Shown: positions 8,115 through 16,959 of the stretch, piece by piece | Numbering within the stretch: the first letter of the stretch is position 1 | Layout of the letters: each line of letters begins with the position of its first letter | Assembly: GCA_964464385.1 (NCBI GenBank) | Contig: CAYXFZ010000016.1 | Location: forward strand, 1-33,118 | Source: CAYXFZ01 sp964464385 | GTDB taxonomy: Bacteria > Planctomycetota > UBA1135 | Length of the DNA: 33,118 nucleotides | Direction: 5' to 3' | Position numbers and translations under genes: made by a program | Notes under the pieces: model-generated | What the model saw: only the letters and a program-made list of their open reading frames with translations | Told to the model about the DNA's origin: nothing | Database searches by the model: none

Positions 8115-8150
8115 CACTAGCAGCAAGAAAACGAGGTGCGAAGAAAAGAG

Positions 8151-10655
8151 ATGGATGTGAAACATGTTCCTGATGGTCCCGCGGGCTCCGCAAAAGCCGA
8201 CGATTTTATTTCCCAGGCCGAGGCTCACCAAGCCGACCCGATGCCCGCCGATCTCCCGGTTCCTAACTTGACAGAGAATGCCGAAACAGTTCTTGGCAAT
8301 CGTTATCTCAAGAAGGACAAGGTCAACGGCGAAATTGTGGAAACCCCGACCGAGCTTTTCTGGCGAGTGGCTTCCGCGGTGGCCGAGCCTGAGCACCAAG
8401 AGTCCCGAGAAGAAGGCTTGCGCTGGACGCGCCGCTTTTACGAACTCATGGCCTCCGGTAAGTTTATGCCAAACTCCCCGACCCTTATGAATGCCGGTCG
8501 GGAAATGGGAATGCTTTCCGCCTGTTTTGTGTTGCCCGTCGAGGACAGCATTGATGATATTTTCCAAACGCTCCGTCACGTTGCTTTGATTCAAAAAGCT
8601 GGCGGTGGTACCGGCTTCTCTTTTTCTCGTCTTCGTCCTGACGGCGACATCGTCTCCACCAGTGGCGGCCGCACTTCTGGCCCGCTCTCTTTCATTGACG
8701 CTTACTCCGCGGGTACTGATGCCATTCAGCAAGGCGCCTTTCGACGCGGCGCCAACATGGGTGTTCTCCGTTGCGATCACCCCGACGCGGTCGAATTCAT
8801 TCGGACCAAGGACAATCTTTCCCGTTGGACCAACTACAACGTCTCCATCGCGACCACCAACGACTGGATGCAGAAGGTCGTGGACAATCCAGAAGAGCCC
8901 ATGGTCGTGGTCAACCCCCGCGACGGGCGCAAGGCCTGGTTGGTGAAAACGGATGGGGTGCGCCGCGTCAGTGAGGCCGACTACGAGTCCTTTGCCGCCG
9001 GCACTCCCAAGGAAGGGGTCGAGCACTGGACCTATGGCGAAGTCATGGATTTGGTCATCCACTGCGCCTGGAAAAATGGCGAGCCCGGCCTGCTTTTCTT
9101 GGATCGCGCCAACGAGGACAACATGGTTCCCAACCTTGGCGAGCTGGAGTCCACCAATCCCTGTGGCGAGCAGTGGTTGTTGCCCTACTCTTCCTGCAAC
9201 TTGGGGTCCATTAACTTGGGCCACTTCCATAAGTCCTCCGGCCCCGAGTCAGACAACTGGGAAGACAAATTTGATTGGGAGGAGTTTGACGAAGTCGTCG
9301 CTCAAACCACCCGTTTCTTGGATGATGTTGTTTCCATCAATCGGTTTCCCATCCAAGAAATCCGCGATCGCGCCGAACAAGAGCGCCGCATCGGTCTCGG
9401 CATCATGGGTTTTGCCGACTTACTCTTCAAATTGGGTATCCGCTACGGCTCCGAAAAGAGTTTCGAGGTCGGCCGCGTTCTTGGCAAGCGCTTGACGGAT
9501 CAGTCCATTGAGGCGTCCGAGAATTTGGTTTCGGTGGACGGCCGCCGCCCCTACACCGCCTGGGAGGGGAGCCTCCCGGCATTGGAGGGTCGCGCCCCGC
9601 GCCGGAATTCCCACCTCACGACCGTGGCACCGACGGGCACCATTTCCATCATTGCCGGTTGCTCCGGCGGCATCGAGCCCCTGTTCTCTCTTGCCTTTAC
9701 CCGGCAAGTGATGAAAAATGCCGACGGCAAGCCCGTGGTCATGAAAGAAGTCAACGATTCTTTCAAGAATGCAATGGAGAAATGCCAGGTTTCCAAAGCG
9801 GACATGGATTCCGCCATTGACCAGGCTTTGGCCGACGGCACCATCCAGTACGCGGGCTTGCCCGAAGAGTTGGCAAATGTCTTTGTCACGGCCCATGACG
9901 TCCAACCCGAGGAGCACATCCTCATGCAGGCGGCTTGGCAGGTCAGCATTGACAATGCCGTTTCCAAGACGATCAACCTCCCTCATGAGTGCAGCGAGGA
10001 CGATGTCCGCATGGCCTATNNNNNNNNNNAAATGCAACCCATGGCCCTGGAAAATTCTCCCAAGAAGCCCGCAGGTCCTGTGGCGGCTCAAGCAGGCTCG
10101 GGTGAAATCAACCCTTGCCGCTTGCCAGAGATCATGCCCTGCGTTCGTGTTCGCCAAATAACCCCATTCGGAAACATGCACGTCAAGATCACCGTGGACC
10201 CGATCTTGGATCGCGAGGTCGAGGTCTTTGCCCAACTTGGCAAGGGCGGTGACGTAGCCAACTCCGACTTGGAGGCCATCTGCCGGATGATCAGCCTTTT
10301 CCTCCGCTGTGGGGGTCGCTTGGCCTTGGCTCTCTCTCAGTTGGAAGGCATCGGCTCTTCGCTGACGGTTCCGAGCAAAGATGGTCGGATCATGAGTTTG
10401 GCCGATGGTCTCGCCAAAGCCCTGCGCAAGTTTGCCGTCACCAAGGAGAAGAATGGTCTTCGGGCCATTTTATTGGGTGAGGTGAATCCGGAGGACCAAG
10501 CCGCCCTGTCCTCGACGACAAATCCTCGCCCCGCAGCCCGTTTGGGTACCGGAGTGGGTGGCGCCTTCAAGATCAAGTGCCCGTCCTGTTCCGGCACCTT
10601 GGCGTTTGAGGAAGGCTGCTGCAAGTGCCACTCCTGTGGCTACAGCCAATGCTGA
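8151..10655 (+). CDS. nrdJ: Adenosylcobalamin-dependent (class II) ribonucleotide reductase, broken by a scaffold gap
   Basis: This enzyme reduces ribonucleotides to deoxyribonucleotides with a B12-derived radical. The ATG at 8151 follows a purine-rich AAGAAAAGAG stretch; an in-frame GTG at 8136 has less support. Landmarks are KFMPNSPTLMNAG, GMLSACFVLPVEDS (a redox Cys), KAGGGTGFSFSRLRP, FRRGANMGVLRCDHPD, the active-site STNPCGEQWLLPYSSCN, and TVAPTGTISIIAGCSGGIEP. The C-terminus holds a CPSC...CHSCGYSQC zinc-ribbon-like tail typical of NrdJ. A run of 10 N at 10020-10029 interrupts the conserved segment where about 20 residues (an AW-x-L...YRDGS-like stretch) are expected between VRMAY and QPMAL. 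The gap is therefore probably larger than shown, and the displayed reading frame across it is a coincidence or a convention. Length otherwise fits the family. Confidence 0.95.
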   Translation: MDVKHVPDGPAGSAKADDFISQAEAHQADPMPADLPVPNLTENAETVLGNRYLKKDKVNGEIVETPTELFWRVASAVAEPEHQESREEGLRWTRRFYELMASGKFMPNSPTLMNAGREMGMLSACFVLPVEDSIDDIFQTLRHVALIQKAGGGTGFSFSRLRPDGDIVSTSGGRTSGPLSFIDAYSAGTDAIQQGAFRRGANMGVLRCDHPDAVEFIRTKDNLSRWTNYNVSIATTNDWMQKVVDNPEEPMVVVNPRDGRKAWLVKTDGVRRVSEADYESFAAGTPKEGVEHWTYGEVMDLVIHCAWKNGEPGLLFLDRANEDNMVPNLGELESTNPCGEQWLLPYSSCNLGSINLGHFHKSSGPESDNWEDKFDWEEFDEVVAQTTRFLDDVVSINRFPIQEIRDRAEQERRIGLGIMGFADLLFKLGIRYGSEKSFEVGRVLGKRLTDQSIEASENLVSVDGRRPYTAWEGSLPALEGRAPRRNSHLTTVAPTGTISIIAGCSGGIEPLFSLAFTRQVMKNADGKPVVMKEVNDSFKNAMEKCQVSKADMDSAIDQALADGTIQYAGLPEELANVFVTAHDVQPEEHILMQAAWQVSIDNAVSKTINLPHECSEDDVRMAYXXXXMQPMALENSPKKPAGPVAAQAGSGEINPCRLPEIMPCVRVRQITPFGNMHVKITVDPILDREVEVFAQLGKGGDVANSDLEAICRMISLFLRCGGRLALALSQLEGIGSSLTVPSKDGRIMSLADGLAKALRKFAVTKEKNGLRAILLGEVNPEDQAALSSTTNPRPAARLGTGVGGAFKIKCPSCSGTLAFEEGCCKCHSCGYSQC
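10020..10029. other. Scaffold gap (10 N) inside nrdJ
   Basis: Ten undetermined bases. Comparison with the NrdJ family pattern suggests that roughly 50-60 bases are missing rather than 10. Flanking sequence on both sides is normal nrdJ. Confidence 0.95.
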
Positions 10656-10662
10656 TCTGGGC

Positions 10663-11817
10663 CTAGGCCGCCCCTTTCTTCACCAAGAGAGCCTCAACCA
10701 CGCGTTGCAGGCTCTCTTCTGTTTCCTCGCCACCGAGGCTGAAGCGGAGAACGGAATCCCGCAACTTGGGGTCCAGGCCAATCGTTTGGAGTACCGGGGA
10801 TTCCGAGTGTCCGGTATGGCAGGCTGAACCACTACCGCAATAAATATCGGCAGCCTCCAATTGGTGCAGGAGAAGTTCCGCCCTCTCGCCCGGAAAGGCC
10901 ACGGACAGGATGGAGCCCTGGATCTCGCGGTCCTCTTCGGGACCGAGGGTGTGTAGGTTTGGAAAGGCCTGCCCCAGCGCATTCAAGAGGAGTTGCCGGC
11001 GCTCGTGATAGAGCCGAGGGTTTTCCGCCAATCGCAGGCAATGGAAACGGGTTGCGGCGGCAAAGGCGGCAGCGCCAGCAACATTGGGGGTGCCCGCTCG
11101 CAGCCCTTTTTCGTGGCCGCCACCCCGGAAGAGTGGGATGGGGTCCGGCCCCCCGCGGCGCAGCAACAGGGCGGCACAGCCGCGAATACCGCCGACTTTG
11201 TGGGCGGCGATGGCAATGGAGTCTGCACCTAGGCCGTCCAACATCTCCGCCCTCTTGCTGGCGGCCTGGACCGCGTCCACGTGGAAGGCCGCATCGGGAC
11301 AGGCCGTTTTGGTCAGGGTGACCAGTTCGGGAATGGGGTTCAGGCCGCCGAGTTCGTTATTGGCCCATTGCACGGCGACGAGGACGACCTGCTTTTGGAG
11401 GAGCGGGCGCAGGGCGTCGGGACGCACCATGCCAGCCTTGTCCACGGGAATTTCTTGGACCACAAATCCTTCCGCCTGCAAGGCGAGAGCAGCCTCGCGG
11501 ACGGCGGGGTGCTCGGCAGCACCGACCAGAAGCACGGGCTTGGTTTTGCGCCCGCGAAGGGCACGGGCCAGTCCCTGGACCCCGAGATGGTCGCTCTCGG
11601 TCCCGGAACTTGTCCAAACGACGTGATATTCCTCGGCGCCAAGGCTGCGTTGCAAGCCGCGGCGCGCCCGCTCCAATTCGCGGGCCGCTTGGGCGCCGGC
11701 CCGATGCAGGGAATCAGGATTGGCCCAGGCCTGGGCTGAAACGCGAGCGAAGGCCTCCAGCGCCACCGCCAACGGGGGGGCGGTGGCCGCGTAATCCAGG
11801 TACAGCGCATCCGACAC
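10663..11817 (-). CDS. Cysteine desulfurase (NifS/IscS-type class V aminotransferase)
   Basis: 384 residues from a GTG at 11817. A PLP enzyme that takes sulfur from cysteine for Fe-S clusters or thio-modification. Visible motifs are LYLDYAATAPP at the N-terminus, TSSGTESDHLGVQGL, the PLP-stacking His in GAAEHPAV, HVDAVQAASK, the Schiff-base Lys in AIAAHKVGGIRG, RAGTPNVAGAAAF, and the catalytic Cys in SGSACHTGHSESPVLQ. The frame stays open upstream to 12429, but that stretch is antisense to the peptidase gene. An ATG at 11865 would add 16 unconserved residues; the GTG puts the LDYAAT strand at the family position. It is convergent with nrdJ (7 bp apart) and divergent from the Xaa-Pro peptidase. 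No IscU or SufE partner lies in the window. Confidence 0.92.
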   Translation of the reverse strand: MSDALYLDYAATAPPLAVALEAFARVSAQAWANPDSLHRAGAQAARELERARRGLQRSLGAEEYHVVWTSSGTESDHLGVQGLARALRGRKTKPVLLVGAAEHPAVREAALALQAEGFVVQEIPVDKAGMVRPDALRPLLQKQVVLVAVQWANNELGGLNPIPELVTLTKTACPDAAFHVDAVQAASKRAEMLDGLGADSIAIAAHKVGGIRGCAALLLRRGGPDPIPLFRGGGHEKGLRAGTPNVAGAAAFAAATRFHCLRLAENPRLYHERRQLLLNALGQAFPNLHTLGPEEDREIQGSILSVAFPGERAELLLHQLEAADIYCGSGSACHTGHSESPVLQTIGLDPKLRDSVLRFSLGGEETEESLQRVVEALLVKKGAA

Positions 11818-11868
11818 TCTCCTATTTTGCCGACTTTTCCGCCAAAGGGTGGAGGGAATCGGCATGGT

Positions 11869-11874
11869 TAGAAT
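11869..11874 (+). promoter_or_regulatory. Putative -10 element (TAGAAT) of the peptidase-led gene run
   Basis: TAGAAT matches the sigma-70 TATAAT consensus at five of six positions and ends 9 bases before the ATG at 11884. It would drive an almost leaderless transcript. Confidence 0.45.
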
Positions 11875-11883
11875 TCCCCTTCC

Positions 11884-13242
11884 ATGCTCGGCACCCTCCT
11901 CGCTCTTCCTGTTCTTCTCCCCGCCGCCCAACAGATCCCTGAGGATGGACGCGGCCAGGGCCTGTTTGGCGCCAGTTGGCACCAGGAAAGGCGTCAACAG
12001 TTGATGGCCTCGGTCGAGGGAGGACTCATCGTGGTGCGGGGGTTGGGTAAGCTCGCCGACTACCGGGAGTTTCGTCAGGACAACAATTTTTGGTACCTCA
12101 CGGGAATTTCTACGCCGCGTGCGGCCATGATTTTGGTGCCCGAGCGGAACGAGACCTGGTTTTTCTCTCCTACCGTGGATCCAGCCTCGGAAATTTGGGA
12201 GGGCGATCTCATTGACCCGGACGAGGCCCGCGCCATCACCGGGATTACCAACTGCCTGCCCATGGGCGACGGCAAAGCCAGGCGGAGCGGCGGCGATTGG
12301 AGTGGCTTCGAGAAGAAATTGACCAAACTCTTGGCCTCCGTCGAGAAGAAGGTGATCTGGGTGCAGCAAAAGCCGGCTGAAAACTGGATGATGAGTCGGG
12401 ACGCTCTCCAAGGTGCCGAGAAAACTCAATTGAACGATCCCTTCGATGGCCGTCTTTGGCGGGAGAAACAGTTTGCCCGGATGTTGGAGGCTTCTTATGA
12501 GTGTGAGGTGCGAGATCTCACTTCAGCCCTGGACGCCCTTCGTTTGCGGAAAACTCCAGAAGAGTTTGCCGCCATGCGCCGCGCTTGCGAGATCAGTGGC
12601 TTGGCTCATGTTGCGGCCATGCAGGGTTCTTCGATCGGTGACTACGAATGGCAACTTGCAGCGAAGATGACCTCCACCATGCTGGAGTTGGGCGCAATGG
12701 GACCGGGCTATATGGCCATTGTTGGCTCTGGCGCGAACTCTTGCATCCTCCACTACAGCACCAACAATCGACAACTCGTCCAAGGTGATGTTGTCCTCAT
12801 TGACTATGGTGCCGAATTCAATCATTACGTTGCCGACATCACGCGCACCTGGCCCGTGAATGGTAAGTTTTCAAAGCGCCAAAGGGAGGCTTATGAGGCC
12901 GTCTATGCAGCTCAAGAGGCCGCCTTTCGGGAATGCAAACCGGGCAATCGTTTTGCTGCCGTTGGTGCTGCTGCTTCGCGAGTGATTGCACAGCGAGGTT
13001 TTGGATCCATGTGGCATGGCACCAGCCACTGGTTGGGCATGGCCACGCATGACGTCGGCAAGTACAACGTGATTCTGGAGCCAGGCATGGTCTTTACCGT
13101 GGAGCCTGGAATCTATCTGCCCGACGAAGCCATCGGCATTCGCATTGAGGATATCGTTGGCATAACCGAGGACGGTTACGAACTGCTCTCTTCTTCGATT
13201 CCTCGCTCGATTCAGGAAATCGAGGCTTTCCGTAAGCGTTGA
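11884..13242 (+). CDS. Secreted Xaa-Pro aminopeptidase (M24B metallopeptidase)
   Basis: 452 residues. A signal peptide (MLGTLLALPVLLPAAQQ) predicts export, unlike cytoplasmic PepP. The N-terminal creatinase-like domain includes FRQDNNFWYLTGI. The pita-bread catalytic domain carries the five metal ligands: Asp in VLIDYGAEF, Asp in VADITRTW, His in HWLGMATHDVG, Glu in FTVEPGIYL and Glu in GIRIEDIVG. These bind two Mn2+ or similar ions and cleave an N-terminal residue before proline. It stands at the head of a run of five same-strand genes; a sulfatase-fold protein follows after 12 bp. An export-coupled peptide-trimming role is inferred from the signal peptide only. Confidence 0.92.
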   Translation: MLGTLLALPVLLPAAQQIPEDGRGQGLFGASWHQERRQQLMASVEGGLIVVRGLGKLADYREFRQDNNFWYLTGISTPRAAMILVPERNETWFFSPTVDPASEIWEGDLIDPDEARAITGITNCLPMGDGKARRSGGDWSGFEKKLTKLLASVEKKVIWVQQKPAENWMMSRDALQGAEKTQLNDPFDGRLWREKQFARMLEASYECEVRDLTSALDALRLRKTPEEFAAMRRACEISGLAHVAAMQGSSIGDYEWQLAAKMTSTMLELGAMGPGYMAIVGSGANSCILHYSTNNRQLVQGDVVLIDYGAEFNHYVADITRTWPVNGKFSKRQREAYEAVYAAQEAAFRECKPGNRFAAVGAAASRVIAQRGFGSMWHGTSHWLGMATHDVGKYNVILEPGMVFTVEPGIYLPDEAIGIRIEDIVGITEDGYELLSSSIPRSIQEIEAFRKR

Positions 13243-13254
13243 TTCGAGATCCTC

Positions 13255-15066
13255 ATGCGCGACCCCGCGCCTGAACTTTCGTTCTCTTCTCTCCTGGCGG
13301 GAGGGTTCGTTTCTGCTACGGTGGGCGCCCTTACGGATCCAGTTGCATTGGGTGCCGAGTTTCTAGTCAATCATCTTTTGTTGTTTCTCCTTGGGAATGG
13401 GGTGGTGGTTGGTTTGGTTTTTTTTGCTCTCCGTTTCCTTCGCGTTTCTCTTCCTCTTGCTCCTGGGTTTTGCCTAGCCCTTGGTCTTGGTTGGCTTCCT
13501 TTCTTGGGGAAGGGCTTGTTTCTCGGCTGGCTGAGTCTCGTGGTTTTACTGGCCGTTCCGCTGGCACGGTGGCGCATTTGGCCACTGCGGATGGCGCCGG
13601 CGCTCATCTTGATTTCCCTGTCGGCTGTGCCCCTCGCTGCTTGGCTGGCTCCAGCTAAAAATCTCCAGTTTGTCCTGCATGAGATTTCCCCGACTCTCAT
13701 CCCCTCCCCCCAAGGCAAGCCGGATCTCATTCTGATCTCGGTGGACACCTTGCGCGCGGACCGGGTCTTGGACCCCCAATTCCCCACCTTTGCTCGCTTG
13801 CGGGCGGAAGGAGGTTGGGTCCCGGCGGCTCGGTCCCCCTCGAATCAAACCGTACCGGGGCACGTTGCCATGCTGACGGGACTGGGACCGGAACACGTTT
13901 CTGTGCGCACGAATGCTGATCTATTGCCCCGAGGCGTGGACACCTTGGCCCAGTCTTTGCACGCTCGCGGTTACCAAACCGGGGCAGTTGTTGCCAATGG
14001 TTTGCTGCGAGCAGGTTCCGGGTTTGAGCGGGGGTTCGATTTTTTTGATGACCACTTGGTCCGCTGGGCAGCCCCGGGCCGTCGTTTTACCGAGCTCGCC
14101 CAGGAGTCCTCCTGGTTTGGTTGGCTTTTTCCGGATTCGGTCCAGAGGTTTTTCTTGGCTCGCATCCAAAGCAAACTTTTTGCCCTCAAGGATCGGGTCG
14201 CAACCGAAGGGGCAGCGCCCTCTGTTGTGGCCAGCGCCCAGCATTTGATTCGCCATTTTTCTAAAAAGGATCGCCCCTTCTTTTTATTCTTGCACTTCAT
14301 GGATCCTCACACGGCCTATCGCCCTGCTGAAAACACGGATCCAGCGCGGCAATTGCCCCAGCAGTGGAATGACAAGTTGGATGCTTGGGGCCGAGTGCAA
14401 CCTCCCTTTTTGGATGACTTGGAGCGGGCTTTACGAAACTCGGCCCTCGGCGCCGAGGACGAAGAGTCTGCCAGTGTTGCACTGGATTGGGTTCGCAGCG
14501 CCTACGACGGAGAAGTGAATCGCGTGGATCGTGCCGTTGGCGAAATTTTGGCGATGCTGGAACAGACCGGCCGTCCCACGCGTCTTCTGTTGACGGCAGA
14601 TCACGGCGAACACTTGGGCGAACATGGGCTCTTGGATCACGCCAATTCTCTTTATGAGGAACTCGTGCAAGTTCCTTTTGTGCTCTGGGGCGCTGGGGTT
14701 CAGGCTGGCGAGTCGTCTCTTGCTCCAGGGTTGGAGCAAGTTGCAGCTAGTTTGCAATCGGGCACCATTATCCCGCCGCCGGCTGTTTCCATTGCTCGGG
14801 ATGGGCATCGGTTGGCGCTTTGGGATGGCCAATGGAAGTGGCGACTTTCCACGGAAGGGGGGTCGGTTCAGCATCTTGGCCTGCATGCAGTGGCCGGATC
14901 GGAGGAGGGAGACCTTGGAGAAGATTTAGTTCCATTGGCCTTGCGCCGCCGCATGGAGGCCTTTCTGGCCGCTGAAAAAAAATTAGCTCCCGCCACGCTG
15001 GCTGACGAGGAAACTTGGGCCCTTTTGGATGCGATGGGATATGGGGGAGGTCCGGAAAACCCATGA
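13255..15066 (+). CDS. Membrane-anchored sulfatase-fold enzyme with Thr in the catalytic position (copy 1 of a tandem pair)
   Basis: 603 residues. The first about 135 residues are hydrophobic, with roughly four membrane segments (near 10-30, 36-62, 70-102 and 112-132). The extracytoplasmic alkaline-phosphatase-fold domain starts at LILISVDTLRADR (Asp164). The catalytic strand is SNQTVPGHVAMLTG, with Thr199 replacing the formylglycine precursor. TADHGEHLGEHGLLDH supplies the second metal site. FFLFLHFMDPHTAY is also typical. The protein ends LDAMGYGGGPENP. The architecture (N-terminal membrane bundle plus Thr-nucleophile domain) is reminiscent of LtaS and EptA group transferases, although sequence similarity is closer to the sulfatase family. 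It overlaps the next gene by 4 bp (ATGA), so the pair is translationally coupled and probably arose by tandem duplication. Confidence 0.86.
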   Translation: MRDPAPELSFSSLLAGGFVSATVGALTDPVALGAEFLVNHLLLFLLGNGVVVGLVFFALRFLRVSLPLAPGFCLALGLGWLPFLGKGLFLGWLSLVVLLAVPLARWRIWPLRMAPALILISLSAVPLAAWLAPAKNLQFVLHEISPTLIPSPQGKPDLILISVDTLRADRVLDPQFPTFARLRAEGGWVPAARSPSNQTVPGHVAMLTGLGPEHVSVRTNADLLPRGVDTLAQSLHARGYQTGAVVANGLLRAGSGFERGFDFFDDHLVRWAAPGRRFTELAQESSWFGWLFPDSVQRFFLARIQSKLFALKDRVATEGAAPSVVASAQHLIRHFSKKDRPFFLFLHFMDPHTAYRPAENTDPARQLPQQWNDKLDAWGRVQPPFLDDLERALRNSALGAEDEESASVALDWVRSAYDGEVNRVDRAVGEILAMLEQTGRPTRLLLTADHGEHLGEHGLLDHANSLYEELVQVPFVLWGAGVQAGESSLAPGLEQVAASLQSGTIIPPPAVSIARDGHRLALWDGQWKWRLSTEGGSVQHLGLHAVAGSEEGDLGEDLVPLALRRRMEAFLAAEKKLAPATLADEETWALLDAMGYGGGPENP

Positions 15067-16913
15067 TGTCTCGGCTCCTCGCCGCCTTTGCGGGTACCTT
15101 GCTGCCCTCCTTGTTGCACGCTGTTCTGAGCTTTGGCTGGGAAGTTCCCGAGCCTCTCATTCGCGAGCGTTTCTTCGTGGTTTTCGCCGGCGACTTGATT
15201 CTGGCCGGTCTTGCTGGGCTTTGGATTTGGCGGCGTGGTTCTCCACCTGGCGCCGCCGCCCTTGCCGGTCTCTTCACTGGCTTGGCGGGATGGACCGGCC
15301 ACCCGCTGGCTGGCCTTTTTCTGGCTCTTACTGGGATCGCTACTGCAAGTCGGCTGCATGACCGTTTTCGCTTCGACGAAAAGGGGTTGTGCCGGATGGG
15401 TTGGGTCGCCTTGGCGATTCCCGTGCTTGCCCTGTTCCTGGATGGCCCAAGGGGTCCGCTCGATTGGGAAGCTCCGCCCCAAATTGGGGCGCAGGCTTCG
15501 GCTCAGGGCTGGTCTGCTGCGCCACCCCAAGCGCCCTCGGTGCTCCTGATTGTGGCCGACACTCTGCGCGCGGATGCCATCCTGGATCCCGAAGTTGCTA
15601 CCCCTCATCTGGATCGTTTGCGTGCTCGTGGTATGTGGTTCGCTTCCGCGATTACTCCTTCCAACCAGACTTTGCCCAGCCACCTTTCCTTGTTCACAGG
15701 ATTGAGTGCGGAAAAAATTGGCATGCGGAGCAACTATTCCTCCTGGCCAACCACCGAACTGTTGCGCACGCGGTGGGGGATGCGGACCTTAGCCGAACGA
15801 TTTGGCGAGGCTGGTTGGCAAACACACGCGGTGGTTGGGAATCCCATGTTGAGCTTGATTCCCGAAAATGCCATGGAAGTTTCGACTGGCTTTGCTTCCT
15901 GGGATCCTTTGACCCGGGTGGAAACCTGGCCTCTCCTTCTGGATTGGAAATCGGAGTGGACTTGGTTGGGTTGGATGGGCCGCGGCATTTTGGAAATACC
16001 GGTCAACCAGGCGTTGCGGCGCCTGCTTTATCCACACCCCCGCCGCTTGCAGCGATTCCATGACCAGGAGGGACCAAGAACGACCGCTCGTGCGGTGGCT
16101 GCGGTTCGGGAACTTTCGGAAACTTCTCGGCCGTGGTTTCTTTTTGTCAACTACATGGAGGTCCATGCCCCGTATCAACCGGTGGGTAGCGAAGTCTCTC
16201 CGGAAGAAGAATTTTCCTTACGGAAAGATCTCCGAGATCTTGCTTCCGGGAGGAGTTCGAATTCCGAGTCGGCTGCTGTTTTGCGGCGGCTTTACTTGCG
16301 GGAAGTGGAGCAGTTGGATCAAGAGATTGGTCAGCTGTTGGCCGCGGCCACGACCAGCAATCGCCCCCTTTTGGTGGCAGTCGTCGGGGACCACGGAGAA
16401 ATGTTGGGCGAGTATGGCCTCATTGAACATGGAGCCTCTCTGCACGCCGAACAGTTGGAAGTTCCCTTCCTTCTTGCAGGTCCTGGGGTTGCGGAAGGGG
16501 TGGAGCTTGCCGGATCGGTGGAAATCTTGGAGGCCGCGCACACGCTATTGGCCTTGGCCGGGTTATCCACCATTGGCCTTGATGGCCGTAATTTGGTGGA
16601 AGAGGCCGATCAACTGCGGCCGATATTTTCAGTAATGCCCCAAGCTTGCTCCTTGCAGATGGGCCGCTGGAAGGCAGTCTTCCGTATCATCGCAGACAGC
16701 AAACTTGAGCTGCAAAGCCTGTGGGATACGCAGTCCTCGGAGGGGGAGGAAAAAAATTGCTTACCGGAGGAACCTGACTTGGCGCTCGAAATGCAGCGGC
16801 TTGCGCAAGAGTTTTTGGCGCGGGACGTTTTTCCGGATCTAGAACCACGGGTCCTCAACTTGCGTGAACAGAATTTGCTGGACCAATTGGGCTATGCGCA
16901 CGAGGACCCTTGA
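15063..16913 (+). CDS. Membrane-anchored sulfatase-fold enzyme with Thr in the catalytic position (copy 2 of a tandem pair)
   Basis: 616 residues from the ATG at 15063, which overlaps the previous stop; the frame is open 48 bases further upstream but that part lies inside the preceding gene. About four N-terminal membrane segments (near 5-25, 36-56, 62-96 and 110-127) precede VLLIVADTLRADAILDP (Asp166). The catalytic strand SNQTLPSHLSLFTG has Thr203 instead of Cys/Ser. FLFVNYMEVHAPYQP and VGDHGEMLGEYGLIEHG are the other family marks, and the end is LDQLGYAHEDP. Shared details with copy 1 (the LDP after DTLRAD, the SNQT strand, the same membrane layout) show they are paralogues. Likely an envelope group transferase or phosphodiesterase-like enzyme; the substrate is unknown. 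Confidence 0.86.
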   Translation: MMSRLLAAFAGTLLPSLLHAVLSFGWEVPEPLIRERFFVVFAGDLILAGLAGLWIWRRGSPPGAAALAGLFTGLAGWTGHPLAGLFLALTGIATASRLHDRFRFDEKGLCRMGWVALAIPVLALFLDGPRGPLDWEAPPQIGAQASAQGWSAAPPQAPSVLLIVADTLRADAILDPEVATPHLDRLRARGMWFASAITPSNQTLPSHLSLFTGLSAEKIGMRSNYSSWPTTELLRTRWGMRTLAERFGEAGWQTHAVVGNPMLSLIPENAMEVSTGFASWDPLTRVETWPLLLDWKSEWTWLGWMGRGILEIPVNQALRRLLYPHPRRLQRFHDQEGPRTTARAVAAVRELSETSRPWFLFVNYMEVHAPYQPVGSEVSPEEEFSLRKDLRDLASGRSSNSESAAVLRRLYLREVEQLDQEIGQLLAAATTSNRPLLVAVVGDHGEMLGEYGLIEHGASLHAEQLEVPFLLAGPGVAEGVELAGSVEILEAAHTLLALAGLSTIGLDGRNLVEEADQLRPIFSVMPQACSLQMGRWKAVFRIIADSKLELQSLWDTQSSEGEEKNCLPEEPDLALEMQRLAQEFLARDVFPDLEPRVLNLREQNLLDQLGYAHEDP

Positions 16914-16944
16914 ATCTTCCGTTCTGGCCTTGGAATCGCCGGGC

Positions 16945-16950
16945 TAGGAT
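16945..16950 (+). promoter_or_regulatory. Putative -10 element (TAGGAT) of the cupin/TMTC-like pair
   Basis: TAGGAT ends 9 bases before the ATG at 16960, suggesting an internal promoter so that the last two genes of the run can be expressed separately from the sulfatase-fold pair. Confidence 0.4.
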
Positions 16951-16959
16951 GCCGTTGTC

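Noticed and set aside
7737..9230. 497-codon minus-strand open frame across the GT9 and nrdJ genes
   Set aside because: It overlaps two clear families on the other strand and has no recognisable motif; the openness follows from codon bias.
11818..12429. Long minus-strand N-terminal extension of the cysteine desulfurase
   Set aside because: It lies opposite the Xaa-Pro peptidase, and the PLP-enzyme fold starts at LYLDYAAT just after the GTG at 11817.
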